Assembly: GCA_964639325.1 (NCBI GenBank)
Contig: CAZXDO010000006.1
Coordinates: 1-50,826 of the forward strand
Direction of reading: 5' to 3'
Source of the DNA: DATGCT01 sp964639325
GTDB taxonomy: Bacteria > Patescibacteriota > Minisyncoccia > UBA6257 > GWB1-50-10
Length of the DNA: 50,826 nucleotides
In this document: positions 1-7,996 of the stretch, one piece after another
Position numbering within the stretch: position 1 is the stretch's first letter
How the letters are laid out: each line of letters begins with the position of its first letter
The notes under the pieces: generated by a model
Told to the model about the DNA's origin: nothing
The model's input: only the letters and a program-made list of their open reading frames with translations
Database searches by the model: none
Program-made: the position numbers and the translations under genes

Positions 1-317
1 AAAAGAAAGGTTATAAAAACACTCTTGATTGGACCAAGTATGAAGGACTCAAGCCCTATGACAGTAACAAAGAAAGATCAAAAGAATTTTCTTTAAAAGT
101 TGAGAGGGCTATAAATGAATGTGATTTATTTATTCTCATAAGCGATGAAATGGGAACAGGGATGCATACGGAGCTAGGTATAGCCATGCAAAGAGCTTTG
201 CAAGAAGGCGCTCCTAAAATTTATATAATAGGTAATTATCTGTCTCGTTCTGTATTTTATTTTCACCCTGTTATAAATAAAGCAAATAAGATAGAAGAAA
301 TCTTAGATATTCTTTAA
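1..317 (+). CDS. Nucleoside 2-deoxyribosyltransferase-like protein, 5' truncated
   Basis: The open frame enters from the left edge (first whole codon at base 3) and stops at TAA 315-317, giving about 104 visible residues. The stretch DLFILISDEMGTGMHTELG, with a glycine- and glutamate-containing loop followed by a helix, matches the core of the nucleoside 2-deoxyribosyltransferase-like fold, which cleaves or transfers the base of deoxynucleosides; related folds also sense nucleotides. The N-terminal substrate-binding part is outside the window, so the exact activity cannot be told. The NUDIX gene begins 18 bases downstream on the same strand, which suggests a small nucleotide-metabolism or sanitation operon. 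Family assignment is moderately secure; function is inference. Confidence 0.5.
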   Translation, partial: KKGYKNTLDWTKYEGLKPYDSNKERSKEFSLKVERAINECDLFILISDEMGTGMHTELGIAMQRALQEGAPKIYIIGNYLSRSVFYFHPVINKANKIEEILDIL

Positions 318-335
318 ATTGATAAAAATAAATTT

Positions 336-902
336 ATGAGCGACGGTAGAAAATTAAATATTGTTGATGAGAACGATAATGTAGTAGGTGTTAAAGACAG
401 AGAAGAAATTCATAAAGAAGGTTTTTTACATAGGGAAGTTCATGTTTGGCTTTACACCCCTCTAGGAGAAATAATTTTTCAGCACAGAGCTAAAGATAAA
501 GACACCTATCCCAACTTGCTAGATGCCTCAGCCGGAGGTCATGTTGAAATAGGTGATAGTTATGCAGATACAGCTATAAAAGAATTAAGAGAAGAAACGG
601 GTTTAGAAATTAACGCAGAAAACTTAATTTTCATTGTTAAGACAAGAGAAGATAGTCATGATCAAGTTACGGGAAAAGAGAATAATACTTTCAGGTCAAT
701 CTATGCCTATAGATATGAAGATGGTCTGAATAATTTAAAAATTGAAAAAGGAAAAGCTTTATTTTTTGAATCCTGGCCTATCAACAAAATTATTAATTTA
801 GATTTAACTGAAGAAGAAAGAAAAAAGTTTGTTCCGGACTTATTAAAGAACAGGTATTTAGATGTTTTTAAAGAAATTAAAAGGTTGTTTAATAAAAACT
901 AA
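336..902 (+). CDS. NUDIX hydrolase, isopentenyl-diphosphate isomerase-like subgroup
   Basis: A 188-residue NUDIX protein. The NUDIX box lies at residues 68-90 (GHVEIG, then D, seven residues, then KELREETGL). The glutamates that bind the metal (REETGL end) are kept, but the box departs from the consensus with Asp for the first conserved Glu and Lys for the Arg of REU. The N-terminus (LNIVDENDNVVGVKDREEIHKEGFLHREVHVWLY) resembles the IPP-isomerase-like and YfcD-like NUDIX subgroup rather than MutT. Such enzymes hydrolyse nucleoside or other diphosphates linked to a further moiety; the substrate cannot be read here. It follows the deoxyribosyltransferase-like gene closely and precedes yqeY. Confidence 0.8.
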   Translation: MSDGRKLNIVDENDNVVGVKDREEIHKEGFLHREVHVWLYTPLGEIIFQHRAKDKDTYPNLLDASAGGHVEIGDSYADTAIKELREETGLEINAENLIFIVKTREDSHDQVTGKENNTFRSIYAYRYEDGLNNLKIEKGKALFFESWPINKIINLDLTEEERKKFVPDLLKNRYLDVFKEIKRLFNKN

Positions 903-948
903 GTATTTTTTATGTTAAAATAAAAGAAAATTAAAATAAATTAAAATT

Positions 949-1407
949 ATGAAAAATATACACGAAAATCTTAAAGAAGAATTAAAAGAAGCTATGAAAG
1001 AAAAGAAAGAAACTAAAGTTTTGGTTATTAGAGATCTCCTTACCGCTTTTACTAACGAGGCTGTAAAAACCGGAAAAACAGCTCAATCAATTTTAGAAGA
1101 TGAAGAAGCCCTTAAAGTAATAAAAGGAAAAGCCAAACAAAGGAAAGATTCTATAGAAAGTTTTGAAAAAGGAGGGAGAGAGGATTTGGTTGAAAAAGAA
1201 AAAGCCGAGCTTGAAGTAATTGAGGAATATCTTCCGGAACAGCTTTCAGATGAGGAAATAGAAGAAATAGTAAACAAAGCAATTGAAGAAACGGGTGCTA
1301 TGGAAATTTCTGATATGGGAAGGGTTATAGGTAAAGTCATGGAAAAAGTAGGTAATCAAGTTGAAGGAGGAAAAGTTTCTGAAATTGTAAAAGAAAAGCT
1401 TCAATAA
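949..1407 (+). CDS. yqeY: YqeY/GatB-tail domain protein
   Basis: A 152-residue helical protein matching the usual length of YqeY. Recognisable features are the N-terminal segment with MKEKKETKVLVIRDLLTAF, the central KQRKDSIESFEKGGREDLVEKE helix pair and the EYLPEQLSDEEI motif followed by the GatB-tail-like bundle. The family shares its fold with the tail of the GatB subunit of tRNA-dependent amidotransferase and is thought to bind tRNA or help amidotransferase; its exact role is unsettled. The gene has no obvious Shine-Dalgarno site and ends just before a hairpin with a T-run that would terminate it (1430-1468). Confidence 0.9.
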   Translation: MKNIHENLKEELKEAMKEKKETKVLVIRDLLTAFTNEAVKTGKTAQSILEDEEALKVIKGKAKQRKDSIESFEKGGREDLVEKEKAELEVIEEYLPEQLSDEEIEEIVNKAIEETGAMEISDMGRVIGKVMEKVGNQVEGGKVSEIVKEKLQ

Positions 1408-1420
1408 AAAACCATAAAAG

Positions 1421-1468
1421 TTATCCACACCAACTTGGGGGTTCCCGACACCCCCAAGTTGGTTTTTT
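1421..1468 (+). repeat. DnaA-box-linked hairpin H1 (also terminator-like)
   Basis: A perfect DnaA box TTATCCACA (1421-1429) directly abuts a 13-bp perfect stem (1430-1442 with 1450-1462) whose 7-nt loop is TCCCGAC, followed by six T. The stem core CAACTTGGGGGT recurs at four other places in the window. By structure it would act as an intrinsic terminator for yqeY; the attached DnaA box is not needed for that. Confidence 0.9.
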
Positions 1469-1575
1469 ATACACATTTTTTGAATTTTAAGGAGGTTAGT
1501 GGATTTATTGATTTAATACTTTTTGCTTATTTAAGCTATTTTTTTATTTTTAAACCATTAAATTTAAAAATCTAC

Positions 1576-1638
1576 TTGACATATATTTTAGATAGGGAGA
1601 TGCTTATAATAAGTATCAAAGGTCGGGCTCGGGCCGAC
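1576..1638 (+). promoter_or_regulatory. Candidate promoter and GC-rich leader hairpin for the surface-protein cassette
   Basis: TTGACA at 1576-1581 and TATAAT at 1605-1610 are both perfect boxes but 23 bases apart, longer than the usual 17, so only one may be used. Just after the expected start of transcription lies a GC-rich hairpin, GTCGG (1622-1626) with CCGAC (1634-1638), standing out from the AT-rich surroundings and followed by an A-rich stretch with AGGA (1667-1670) before the start at 1676. The hairpin may stabilise an abundant mRNA; that is inference. Confidence 0.35.
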
Positions 1639-1675
1639 GGGAAACGGTCCGAATTACTTAAAAATTAGGAAAAGC

Positions 1676-2638
1676 ATGAATAAAATTACTAAAATTAAGA
1701 AATTTGTTACTGGAAGCACCATTGGAATGGTTGTAGCTGGTTTATTGGTAGCTGGAGTCGCCTCAGCAGCCCTCCTTACTGTTTACACCACTATGTTGGG
1801 TGAAGGTGATGTAGAGCAGTCAGTAAAATTTGGAAACGGAGATATTGCAAAAACATATACCATTGGAAACTCTCCAGCTATAGCCGGAAATACTTACACT
1901 CAAAATTACAATCTTGAGAACAGTTCAGAAACTACTGCTCCTATTAGATTTGTAACCAACCAGTGTATAGTTGGCGGAGGTTATTGTGGTGCTACTTATC
2001 ACGACGAACCAGGAGTTGAAACTTCTTACTGGAGTACTTTGGAATTAACCCAAAAAGATAAAAATTGGGACCCAGATCCAAAAGGTGCAACAGGAACTTT
2101 AACCTACGAATTGGTAGCTTCAAAATTCAATTACGAATTTGAAGCCGAAGGACTTGATGAAGGTGGAGAATACTCCTTGATTTACTATGCCGATAAGCAA
2201 GATAGATTTGAGAATTTCGGTGGAGATAACCCGGGAGCGTTAATCGCTGAATTTACTGCTGATGATAAAGGAAATATTTCTGCTGAAGGAAGTAAAAACT
2301 TGGGTATGGATTTGCCTCATCCTGAAGATTGGAATGGTTCTTCTGAAGCAAATTATTGCGACAATGAAGAGGATGATGATTATGAATTGTGCCGTGGAGC
2401 GAAAATATGGTTGGTTCCAACCAATGATTATAACGGAACAGACAAGGTGGTAGATTGGAACAACATGGATAGCTATCTCTACGAAACAGACCTGATTACT
2501 TATGACGATATTGACAACGGAGAAGCTTTGTATCTTGGTGAAGGAATCTTAAACTTCTTTGTTAAGAATGTTCTTGATATAGCTCTTGCTCCGGGTGATT
2601 ACGAAGTAAGTACAAAAATAAAACCAGTAACTAACTAA
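1676..2638 (+). CDS. Secreted surface protein (function unknown)
   Basis: A 320-residue exported protein. Residues 1-31 form a signal peptide: a Lys-rich start, a hydrophobic core (GMVVAGLLVAGV) and a signal-peptidase site after Ala-Ser-Ala. The start of the mature part (ALLTVYTTMLGEGDVEQSVKF) recalls the SipW-dependent/camelysin style of small exported bacterial proteins, but that likeness is weak. The body is acidic and rich in Gly, Asp, Tyr and Asn, has four cysteines that could form two disulphides, and is predicted mostly beta-strand in character. It heads a cassette of three exported proteins. Its own promoter-like region and leader hairpin suggest a highly expressed cell-surface component. 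I do not recognise a defined family. Confidence 0.6.
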   Translation: MNKITKIKKFVTGSTIGMVVAGLLVAGVASAALLTVYTTMLGEGDVEQSVKFGNGDIAKTYTIGNSPAIAGNTYTQNYNLENSSETTAPIRFVTNQCIVGGGYCGATYHDEPGVETSYWSTLELTQKDKNWDPDPKGATGTLTYELVASKFNYEFEAEGLDEGGEYSLIYYADKQDRFENFGGDNPGALIAEFTADDKGNISAEGSKNLGMDLPHPEDWNGSSEANYCDNEEDDDYELCRGAKIWLVPTNDYNGTDKVVDWNNMDSYLYETDLITYDDIDNGEALYLGEGILNFFVKNVLDIALAPGDYEVSTKIKPVTN

Positions 2639-2674
2639 CATAAAGCTGGAAATTCTGCTCTCGTTATTGCGAGG

Positions 2675-2722
2675 GCAGAGGCGAGTCCATTTTTATTAAT
2701 ATAAAAGCGGACTCACCTCTGC
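2675..2722 (+). repeat. 14-bp leader hairpin between surface-protein genes
   Basis: GCAGAGGCGAGTCC (2675-2688) pairs with GGACTCACCTCTGC (2709-2722), with one mismatch in fourteen positions and a 20-base AT-rich loop. It sits seven bases before the next start codon at 2730 and has no T-run after it, so it looks more like an mRNA-processing, stability or translation-control element than a terminator. It would set the first surface gene apart from the two downstream ones in dosage. Confidence 0.6.
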
Positions 2723-2729
2723 TAAAGCT

Positions 2730-3305
2730 ATGAATAATAATAAAATTAAATTAATCATAGGAATTGGCTTGCTTTTAATAGCAACAACTTCTTTTGCTGT
2801 TTTTTTGGAATACTATGTTAGGGCGGAAGGAAGCAGTAAAGTTTCTCCTCCGGAGTTTTATATTGGTTCACCTCTTTCTGAAAAGCTTTTAATTGTTAAC
2901 GAAAAATCTCCTGATTGTGGAAGTTTTGGAATAGATGGAGATTTTAGAACTTTTAAGACAAGAGAGTTAAACGGAGTGAGTTTCAACTACCTTCCTAAAG
3001 TTAATTTTTATGTAAGGGCAAGTGGAGATAATACAGTTTCCACCTCAACCCCCTCAATGCGTCTTAGATTTGGTTATTACAAAAACAGTGATACTTCGGG
3101 GAGTAACCCCTTGTACTTAGCTGAAACTGAAATTAATCTCTCTAGTGACTTAACTGATTACTCTCTTCCTTCAATAAATGCCTCTACAAACCCAACTAAC
3201 ATTGGCCGGTTTTTCTATGAATTTAAAAAACTTTGCTCTGAATGTACTTATAAAATAAGTAGGTGCAACGGCAATTTTTATACCAAAGTAAAATTAACTG
3301 AATAA
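2730..3305 (+). CDS. Exported protein of unknown function
   Basis: A 191-residue protein with an N-terminal hydrophobic segment at about residues 6-26 that could be a signal peptide or anchor. The remainder is Ser/Thr/Asn-rich with many alternating hydrophobic residues as in beta-sandwich proteins, and it carries four cysteines (one near residue 62 and three in the C-terminal KLCSECTYKISRC stretch), probably oxidised outside the cell. Its stop codon is directly followed by the ATG of the next gene, so the two are translated together. I do not recognise the family; context points to a surface assembly with its neighbours. Confidence 0.55.
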   Translation: MNNNKIKLIIGIGLLLIATTSFAVFLEYYVRAEGSSKVSPPEFYIGSPLSEKLLIVNEKSPDCGSFGIDGDFRTFKTRELNGVSFNYLPKVNFYVRASGDNTVSTSTPSMRLRFGYYKNSDTSGSNPLYLAETEINLSSDLTDYSLPSINASTNPTNIGRFFYEFKKLCSECTYKISRCNGNFYTKVKLTE

Positions 3306-4514
3306 ATGAAAAACAACTTTTACAAATTAGCAACATTAAGCTTAATACTTGTCCTTAGCGGGATTATTTTTACTGCTTTAGCTCACGCAGAAAGTGGTCT
3401 TTCTTTAGTTGTAAATAAAGAATGTAATATTAAATACAGCGGTAATAGCTGTACTGCTGATTTGGAAATGAAAAATTCTACAGGTAAGGTTTTAGAAGGT
3501 AAAGCATTTCTTTCTATTGACTACAAAGGAACTTGCGGAAACGGTCCTTTTGATGGTGATGGAATTACAGCTCAATTTTTAATAAATGAAAAAGTTTTTA
3601 ATTTTTCCAGCGAATGGAATAATGGAACCACCACAGCTTCAGGTTTTGAAATAAAAAAGAATACAACCTATCCCAAGCTTAAAATAAATACTGTTCCCAA
3701 CCTTTGTCCGGGTATATACACTTACACCTTAACAATAAAAGGAACCTCTGAGGGTGGTGAAGAATACATAACCGAACCTACTCCTGTAGGCGGTGGAGGA
3801 GGAGGCAGCGCATATCGTTCTCCTGACGAAGAAGAAATAATAAATATTGAAAACGTATCCATTTTAGAAGTAATCTCTCAAGAAACAGGTGAAAGGGAAG
3901 AGGTTTTAGGTTGGAGTACTACCGATGAAAACAATGAACCTTTTGCCACTAACGGGGCTGTAGTTTACGGAACCCAATCTGTTCCTGAAAACAACCTTGG
4001 TCCTGCTCCTAATTATGGCTATCAATTTAGACAAGAAAGTGAAGGAAAAAAAGATAATCACCTAGTTACCCTTAGCAATCTTCAACCCGGGACAACTTAT
4101 TATTACCGTATAGTTTCGTGGGCTTCTCCGGACACTGTTAGCAAGGAATACACTTTCACCGTTTCGGAGGAAGAAGAAGAAACAACTCCTACAGAAGGAA
4201 TAATTTCCGGTGAAGGCACCGTTCCCGAAACCGGTGAAGGAGAACCAACAGGAAGTGGCGGAGAAACAGAAGAAACAGGAGAAACCGGCGTAGGTGAATC
4301 TGAAATAGAGGATCTTGTCACTCAACTAACAGAAGAAGATAATTTTCCTAACGGTCTTCCTGCTGGTTTGTTAACTGCAGCTACTCTTCTTACTCTAGGT
4401 ACCGGGAAAAATATAATAGCCATGTTTATATTATTTATAATCCTTGTTATTTTATTCTTCCTTTATGATAAATATTTCAGGAGATCAAAAAAGGACAAAG
4501 TAAAAGGATTTTAA
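3306..4514 (+). CDS. Anchored surface protein with fibronectin III-like domain
   Basis: A 402-residue protein with a signal peptide (cleavage expected after Ala-His-Ala near residue 28), an N-terminal beta-rich domain, a Gly-rich linker (six glycines near residue 165), a domain with the LQPGTTYYYRI signature typical of fibronectin III or purple-acid-phosphatase N-terminal domains, a Glu/Gly/Thr-rich stalk and a C-terminal membrane helix (about residues 372-392) followed by a basic RRSKKDK tail. This architecture anchors the protein in the membrane with its folded domains outside. The ATG touches the stop of the upstream gene. It likely tethers or partners with the two exported proteins before it; binding partners are unknown. 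Confidence 0.65.
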   Translation: MKNNFYKLATLSLILVLSGIIFTALAHAESGLSLVVNKECNIKYSGNSCTADLEMKNSTGKVLEGKAFLSIDYKGTCGNGPFDGDGITAQFLINEKVFNFSSEWNNGTTTASGFEIKKNTTYPKLKINTVPNLCPGIYTYTLTIKGTSEGGEEYITEPTPVGGGGGGSAYRSPDEEEIINIENVSILEVISQETGEREEVLGWSTTDENNEPFATNGAVVYGTQSVPENNLGPAPNYGYQFRQESEGKKDNHLVTLSNLQPGTTYYYRIVSWASPDTVSKEYTFTVSEEEEETTPTEGIISGEGTVPETGEGEPTGSGGETEETGETGVGESEIEDLVTQLTEEDNFPNGLPAGLLTAATLLTLGTGKNIIAMFILFIILVILFFLYDKYFRRSKKDKVKGF

Positions 4515-4557
4515 TGTTTTGTAATCAAATATTAATAAATAACCCAATAAAGTTAAT

Positions 4558-4582
4558 AAACAGCTCAATATTTGAGCTGTTT
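4558..4582 (+). terminator. Intrinsic terminator (AACAGCTCAA type)
   Basis: An 11-bp perfect stem, AAACAGCTCAA with TTGAGCTGTTT, and a 3-nt loop follow the surface-protein cassette; the 3' arm ends in a short T-run. The same stem sequence is reused at 17182-17211 and 35740-35765. Confidence 0.8.
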
Positions 4583-4594
4583 TCAGTTAAAAAG

Positions 4595-4642
4595 TTATCC
4601 ACAACAACTTGGGGGTTCCCGACACCCCCAAGTTGGTTTTTT
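4595..4642 (+). repeat. DnaA-box-linked hairpin H2
   Basis: Perfect DnaA box TTATCCACA (4595-4603), one base, then a 12-bp perfect stem (4605-4616 with 4624-4635) with loop TCCCGAC and six T at 4637-4642. It follows a separate good terminator by 12 bases, so terminating transcription here would be redundant. Confidence 0.9.
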
Positions 4643-4662
4643 GTTACATAAAGTGTTTTTCT

Positions 4663-4671
4663 TGATATAAT
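4663..4671 (+). promoter_or_regulatory. Extended -10 promoter, near-leaderless
   Basis: TGATATAAT (4663-4671) is a perfect extended -10 element. Transcription would begin about base 4678, only a few bases before the ATG at 4682, so the mRNA would be nearly leaderless. A weak -35 (TTGTTA, 4641-4646) lies 19 bases upstream. Confidence 0.5.
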
Positions 4672-4681
4672 AAAACCGGAT

Positions 4682-5779
4682 ATGAAAAATGATCGGAAAT
4701 ATCTTGTCGTTGAACAACTTGATTCCAAATTTAGAATTTCAAGTGTTTTTCTTAGTAAATCAAATGAATTAATTCTTCTTGATGCGGATGAAGTTGCAGA
4801 TCTCAGTAATGTTAAAAAAACATTTTCAGCTCCTTACGTCGTTCTTGCTCTTGATTCCAAACACGCCACTACCATAGAAAAAGAGATAACTATAGGAAGG
4901 CTTCATCCAAATAGGGAAGTTACTGAAAATGAAATGGATCAAATTATCTTTAAAGTTCTTTGGGAATTTTTAAACGAACATCGTAATAAAGCTGCTAAGA
5001 AAATGGATGTTACTGACTTAGACATAGTTCTTTCAGAAATTGAAATAAAAGAAGTATTTTTAGGATCAAAAAACATCCTTAGCCCTATTGGTTTTAAAGG
5101 AGAAAAAGTTACTTTTCGTTTTCGAGGCACTCTTATTCCTAGAAGTTCTTTAGAATATATTGAATCTTTAAGGGTTTTTGGTCATAACTTAAAAGCGGTA
5201 GAACGCTTTGCTATTATTTCTTCTCTATCTTCACCGGCTGATTTTTTTGTTCATTCCGGAAACAACAATACGGAAGTATTTTCAATTAAAGACAAGACCC
5301 TTGAATACAAAGAAAAGTATCCTTGGGGAGTAAAAAAAATTGTTGTTCCTGTGTCCGAAAACTTTTCGATAAACGAAGAATCTGCTTGCCAAATTCTTGA
5401 ATGGTATTTTGACGGTCGTCTTTCAGAAAATTTTAGCCAAGCCGTAAAAAAGAAAATAAAACCGGCCCTTGATGAGTTGAATAAAACAGTTAAAAGCATT
5501 ACTAAAAGAAGGAAGGTGAAAATAATAGTTAATATACCTAAGCCCTTTTTTGAAGAAGCTTTTGGGGAATATAATAAAGCAGAACACTTTGATATTATTG
5601 GAACTCTGGAATCTAAGGGATTTAATGTTATTATTAAAAAAAACAGTAAGAAAGATTTCTTTTTAAATCAAAATAATTCTGCTTTGGTCTTAGCTGGTTC
5701 CAATCTTTTCTCACCCCATTATGAGAATTTAAATAGAATGTTAAGAAGAAGATCAAGGTGGCTTGTTCCTCACTCTTAA
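4682..5779 (+). CDS. FtsA/PilM-like actin-fold protein (tentative)
   Basis: A soluble 365-residue protein without signal peptide or membrane segment. The N-terminal pattern, the long SHS2-like insertion region (residues about 60-150) and the placement before a single-pass membrane protein resemble the FtsA/PilM family of membrane-associated actin-like proteins, but I see no clear phosphate-binding loops, so it may be a degenerate member without ATPase activity. The sequence ends in a basic RRRSRW stretch. It is probably co-transcribed with the downstream gene, whose start lies 7 bases past this stop. If the likeness holds, it would recruit or organise the neighbouring membrane protein on the inner face. 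Confidence 0.4.
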   Translation: MKNDRKYLVVEQLDSKFRISSVFLSKSNELILLDADEVADLSNVKKTFSAPYVVLALDSKHATTIEKEITIGRLHPNREVTENEMDQIIFKVLWEFLNEHRNKAAKKMDVTDLDIVLSEIEIKEVFLGSKNILSPIGFKGEKVTFRFRGTLIPRSSLEYIESLRVFGHNLKAVERFAIISSLSSPADFFVHSGNNNTEVFSIKDKTLEYKEKYPWGVKKIVVPVSENFSINEESACQILEWYFDGRLSENFSQAVKKKIKPALDELNKTVKSITKRRKVKIIVNIPKPFFEEAFGEYNKAEHFDIIGTLESKGFNVIIKKNSKKDFFLNQNNSALVLAGSNLFSPHYENLNRMLRRRSRWLVPHS

Positions 5780-5786
5780 AAATACA

Positions 5787-7412
5787 ATGGATAAAGAACA
5801 CAAAATATTTTTAGAACCTGAAGAAAGCCTTGAAGAGGTAATAGATAAAATAAAAAAAGGAAAAGGAGATAAAATTGTCCTCCATATTCCAGAAGGATCT
5901 GTTTTAAGATCTTCAATAGACAATTTTTACGCCATTAAAGAAAAATCCTTTATTGAGGGTAAAGAAATTTTAATAGAATCAGTTGATCCCTATATTGAAG
6001 AAATTGCAGAAAGAGTTGGTCTTGATGCAATAAACCCTATATTTGGCAGGGAAGAACATTTTGTTTCAGATATTATTCCTAGAAGAAAAAAAGGTATCTT
6101 AACTTCAACCTCAGATTATAAGAAAGAAGGGGGGGTAGAAAAGGAAAAGGAAGACAAGGCTTATAATTTCTTTAACGCTCCTAAATCTAAAAAGATTCTA
6201 AAAGAAGAAAAAAGGAAAGAAAAAAAAGAAAGAAAAGCAATCCAGCCGGTAAACAGAAAAAAACGTTCTTTAGTTCTGGCCGGAACTTTTACTTTACTTA
6301 TACTTCTTGGATTTTTAGCTGTTAATGTTCTCCCTAAAGCCGATGTTGAGGTGACTCTAAAAAAATCACCTCTTTCTTTTGAAGAAAACATAATAGCCTC
6401 AGCTTCTGTTTATGAAATTGCTCTCGGCGAAGAAGAAATTATTATTCCCGGTGAATTATTAACCGCTGTTAAAAACATTGAAAAAAAGTTTCCGGCCACC
6501 GGAGAGGAAGAGATTCAAAAAAAAGCCACCGGGGAATTATATATATACAATGAGTATTCTTCTGCTCCCCAGACACTTGTGGATACTACTCGTTTTGTTT
6601 CTTCGGAAGGCAAAGTGTTTCGCCTTGACGAAAAGGTAACCGTTCCCGGAGCTGAAATAATCGGCGGGGAAATACTTCCTTCCAAGATAAAAGTTTCTGT
6701 TACAGCTGATAAAGCAGGGGAAGAATATAATATTAATTCAGACTCTGAAGAAAAATGGACCATTCCGGGCTTTAAAGAGGCCGGTCTTACCGATCGCTAC
6801 AATAAATTTTATGCTAAAACTGCTAGCTCTATGAGTGGAGGATATTCCGGAATATCCAAAGTTCCCACAGAAGAAGATTTGGAAAAAGCCGAGGCGGAAA
6901 TTAAAGAAATTCTTAAATCTTCTTTAGAAAGCCAGATAATGATAGCTTATTCTGATAACTTTAAATCACTTGAACCGGCTCGCCAGTTTGAAATTACTAA
7001 AATAGATTTTTCTGAAAGAGCCGATGATGAAGGCAATTTCAGCATCTTTGCTGAGGGCAAAACAGAAGCCTTTGTTTTTGAAGAGAAAACTTTAAAAGAA
7101 GCTTTAATTGAGAAAAATTCTTCTCCTCTTGATTTTGATTTTCAAATAATAGAAAGCAAGGTTAATTATTCCGAGGCTAAAACAGGAGAAAATGAGGAAT
7201 CGATATCTTTTAGTATTAATGGTTCTTTTGTCGTTGAACCTAAAATAAATAAAGACAACCTTAAGGCTCAACTTATCGGACAAACTGAAGAGATGGTAAA
7301 ACCAATACTTTTTTCAATTCCCAATTTGGAAAAAGCCCGAATTACTCTATGGCCTTTTTGGGTGAGTAAAGTTCCGGAAAATCCTAAAAAGGTAAATATA
7401 GAATTAAAGTAA
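5787..7412 (+). CDS. Single-pass membrane protein, baseplate J-like family of Patescibacteria
   Basis: I start at ATG 5787 (541 residues); an upstream TTG at 5763 would add eight residues and overlap the previous gene. The chain has a cytoplasmic domain of about 110 residues, a highly charged Lys/Glu linker (about 115-160), one membrane helix at about 161-181 and a large external domain. The external part contains the pattern ATGELYIYNEYSSAPQTLV followed by TTRFVSSEGKVFRLDEKVTVPG, which I associate with proteins labelled baseplate J/gp47-like in this group of bacteria. A contractile-injection role should not be assumed; no other tail genes are present. It pairs with the FtsA/PilM-like gene and probably forms a trans-envelope structure. 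Confidence 0.55.
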   Translation: MDKEHKIFLEPEESLEEVIDKIKKGKGDKIVLHIPEGSVLRSSIDNFYAIKEKSFIEGKEILIESVDPYIEEIAERVGLDAINPIFGREEHFVSDIIPRRKKGILTSTSDYKKEGGVEKEKEDKAYNFFNAPKSKKILKEEKRKEKKERKAIQPVNRKKRSLVLAGTFTLLILLGFLAVNVLPKADVEVTLKKSPLSFEENIIASASVYEIALGEEEIIIPGELLTAVKNIEKKFPATGEEEIQKKATGELYIYNEYSSAPQTLVDTTRFVSSEGKVFRLDEKVTVPGAEIIGGEILPSKIKVSVTADKAGEEYNINSDSEEKWTIPGFKEAGLTDRYNKFYAKTASSMSGGYSGISKVPTEEDLEKAEAEIKEILKSSLESQIMIAYSDNFKSLEPARQFEITKIDFSERADDEGNFSIFAEGKTEAFVFEEKTLKEALIEKNSSPLDFDFQIIESKVNYSEAKTGENEESISFSINGSFVVEPKINKDNLKAQLIGQTEEMVKPILFSIPNLEKARITLWPFWVSKVPENPKKVNIELK

Positions 7413-7524
7413 AAATTACTTAGTTTTGGTGTTTAAGGGGTTGACTTTATCCCTCTTCATTATTAATGTTATAAACATAGCTTATTGGTTTTATAATAAA
7501 ACCAGCGAGTGAAAAATTTAGATA

Positions 7525-7746
7525 ATGGTAAAAAACGATAATATTGTAACTGTTGAGGGGCAAATAACAGAGATTCTTCCAAGTCTTCAATTTCGTGTTA
7601 AACTCGAAAAAGATGAACGGGAGATTATTGCTCATCTTTCCGGAAAAATGAAGATGCATCGTATTAGAGTTGTTCCGGGTGACAAGGTTAAGATAGAAAT
7701 GCCTGAAGAAAACAGTGAAAGAGGAAGAATAGTTCGGCGCCTTTAA
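7525..7746 (+). CDS. infA: Translation initiation factor IF-1
   Basis: A 73-residue OB-fold protein with the typical opening KNDNIVTVEGQITEILPSLQFRVKLE, the central HLSGKMKMHRIRVVPGDKVKIEM and the C-terminal RGRIVRR. IF-1 occupies the ribosomal A site during initiation together with IF-2 and IF-3. Length matches the family. It opens the ribosomal-protein block, as in most bacteria, and is followed by a hairpin (7782-7807) and a separate promoter, so it may be transcribed apart from rpmJ. A TGTTATAAA extended -10 at 7467-7475 lies upstream. Confidence 0.97.
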   Translation: MVKNDNIVTVEGQITEILPSLQFRVKLEKDEREIIAHLSGKMKMHRIRVVPGDKVKIEMPEENSERGRIVRRL

Positions 7747-7781
7747 ACATTAACAAATGAAACTTTTAGGTGTTGGTTAGT

Positions 7782-7807
7782 GAAACAAATTATTTTTGAT
7801 TTGTTTC
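7782..7807 (+). terminator. Terminator-like hairpin after infA
   Basis: GAAACAAAT (7782-7790) pairs perfectly with ATTTGTTTC (7799-7807) and is followed by a T-rich stretch. It would end or attenuate the infA transcript. Confidence 0.55.
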
Positions 7808-7818
7808 TCTTATTTTCC

Positions 7819-7848
7819 TTGTAATTAATGAATATATAGGTGTATAAT
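7819..7848 (+). promoter_or_regulatory. Promoter for rpmJ and the ribosomal-protein operon
   Basis: TTGTAA (7819-7824), an 18-base spacer and a perfect TATAAT (7843-7848). The expected start near 7855 leaves about ten bases before the rpmJ ATG at 7866. Confidence 0.6.
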
Positions 7849-7865
7849 TGAGCAATTAACTATTT

Positions 7866-7979
7866 ATGAAAGTACGAGCTTCAGTAAAAAAAATATGCAA
7901 AGATTGTAAAGTCGTGAGAAGAAAGGGCCGAGTTTATGTTATATGTAAAAATCCTAAACATAAACAGCGCCAAGGGTAA
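7866..7979 (+). CDS. rpmJ: 50S ribosomal protein L36
   Basis: A 37-residue gene: MKVRASVKKICKDCKVVRRK, then a basic stretch ending KHKQRQG and TAA. The Cys-X2-Cys pair near residues 11-14 together with a later Cys and His make the zinc-binding form of L36. L36 sits at the base of the L7/L12 stalk in the large subunit. Order infA-rpmJ-rpsM is the usual bacterial arrangement. The promoter at 7819-7848 is directly upstream. Confidence 0.97.
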   Translation: MKVRASVKKICKDCKVVRRKGRVYVICKNPKHKQRQG

Positions 7980-7996
7980 TAATTTTTTAACAAACT

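Noticed and set aside
5763..5786. TTG start at 5763 for the membrane protein
   Set aside because: It would overlap the previous gene and adds eight residues with no support; ATG 5787 is better placed.
5787..7412. Contractile injection system or prophage baseplate
   Set aside because: Only a family-level likeness in one protein; no sheath, tube, ATPase or other tail genes nearby, and the protein has a membrane helix.
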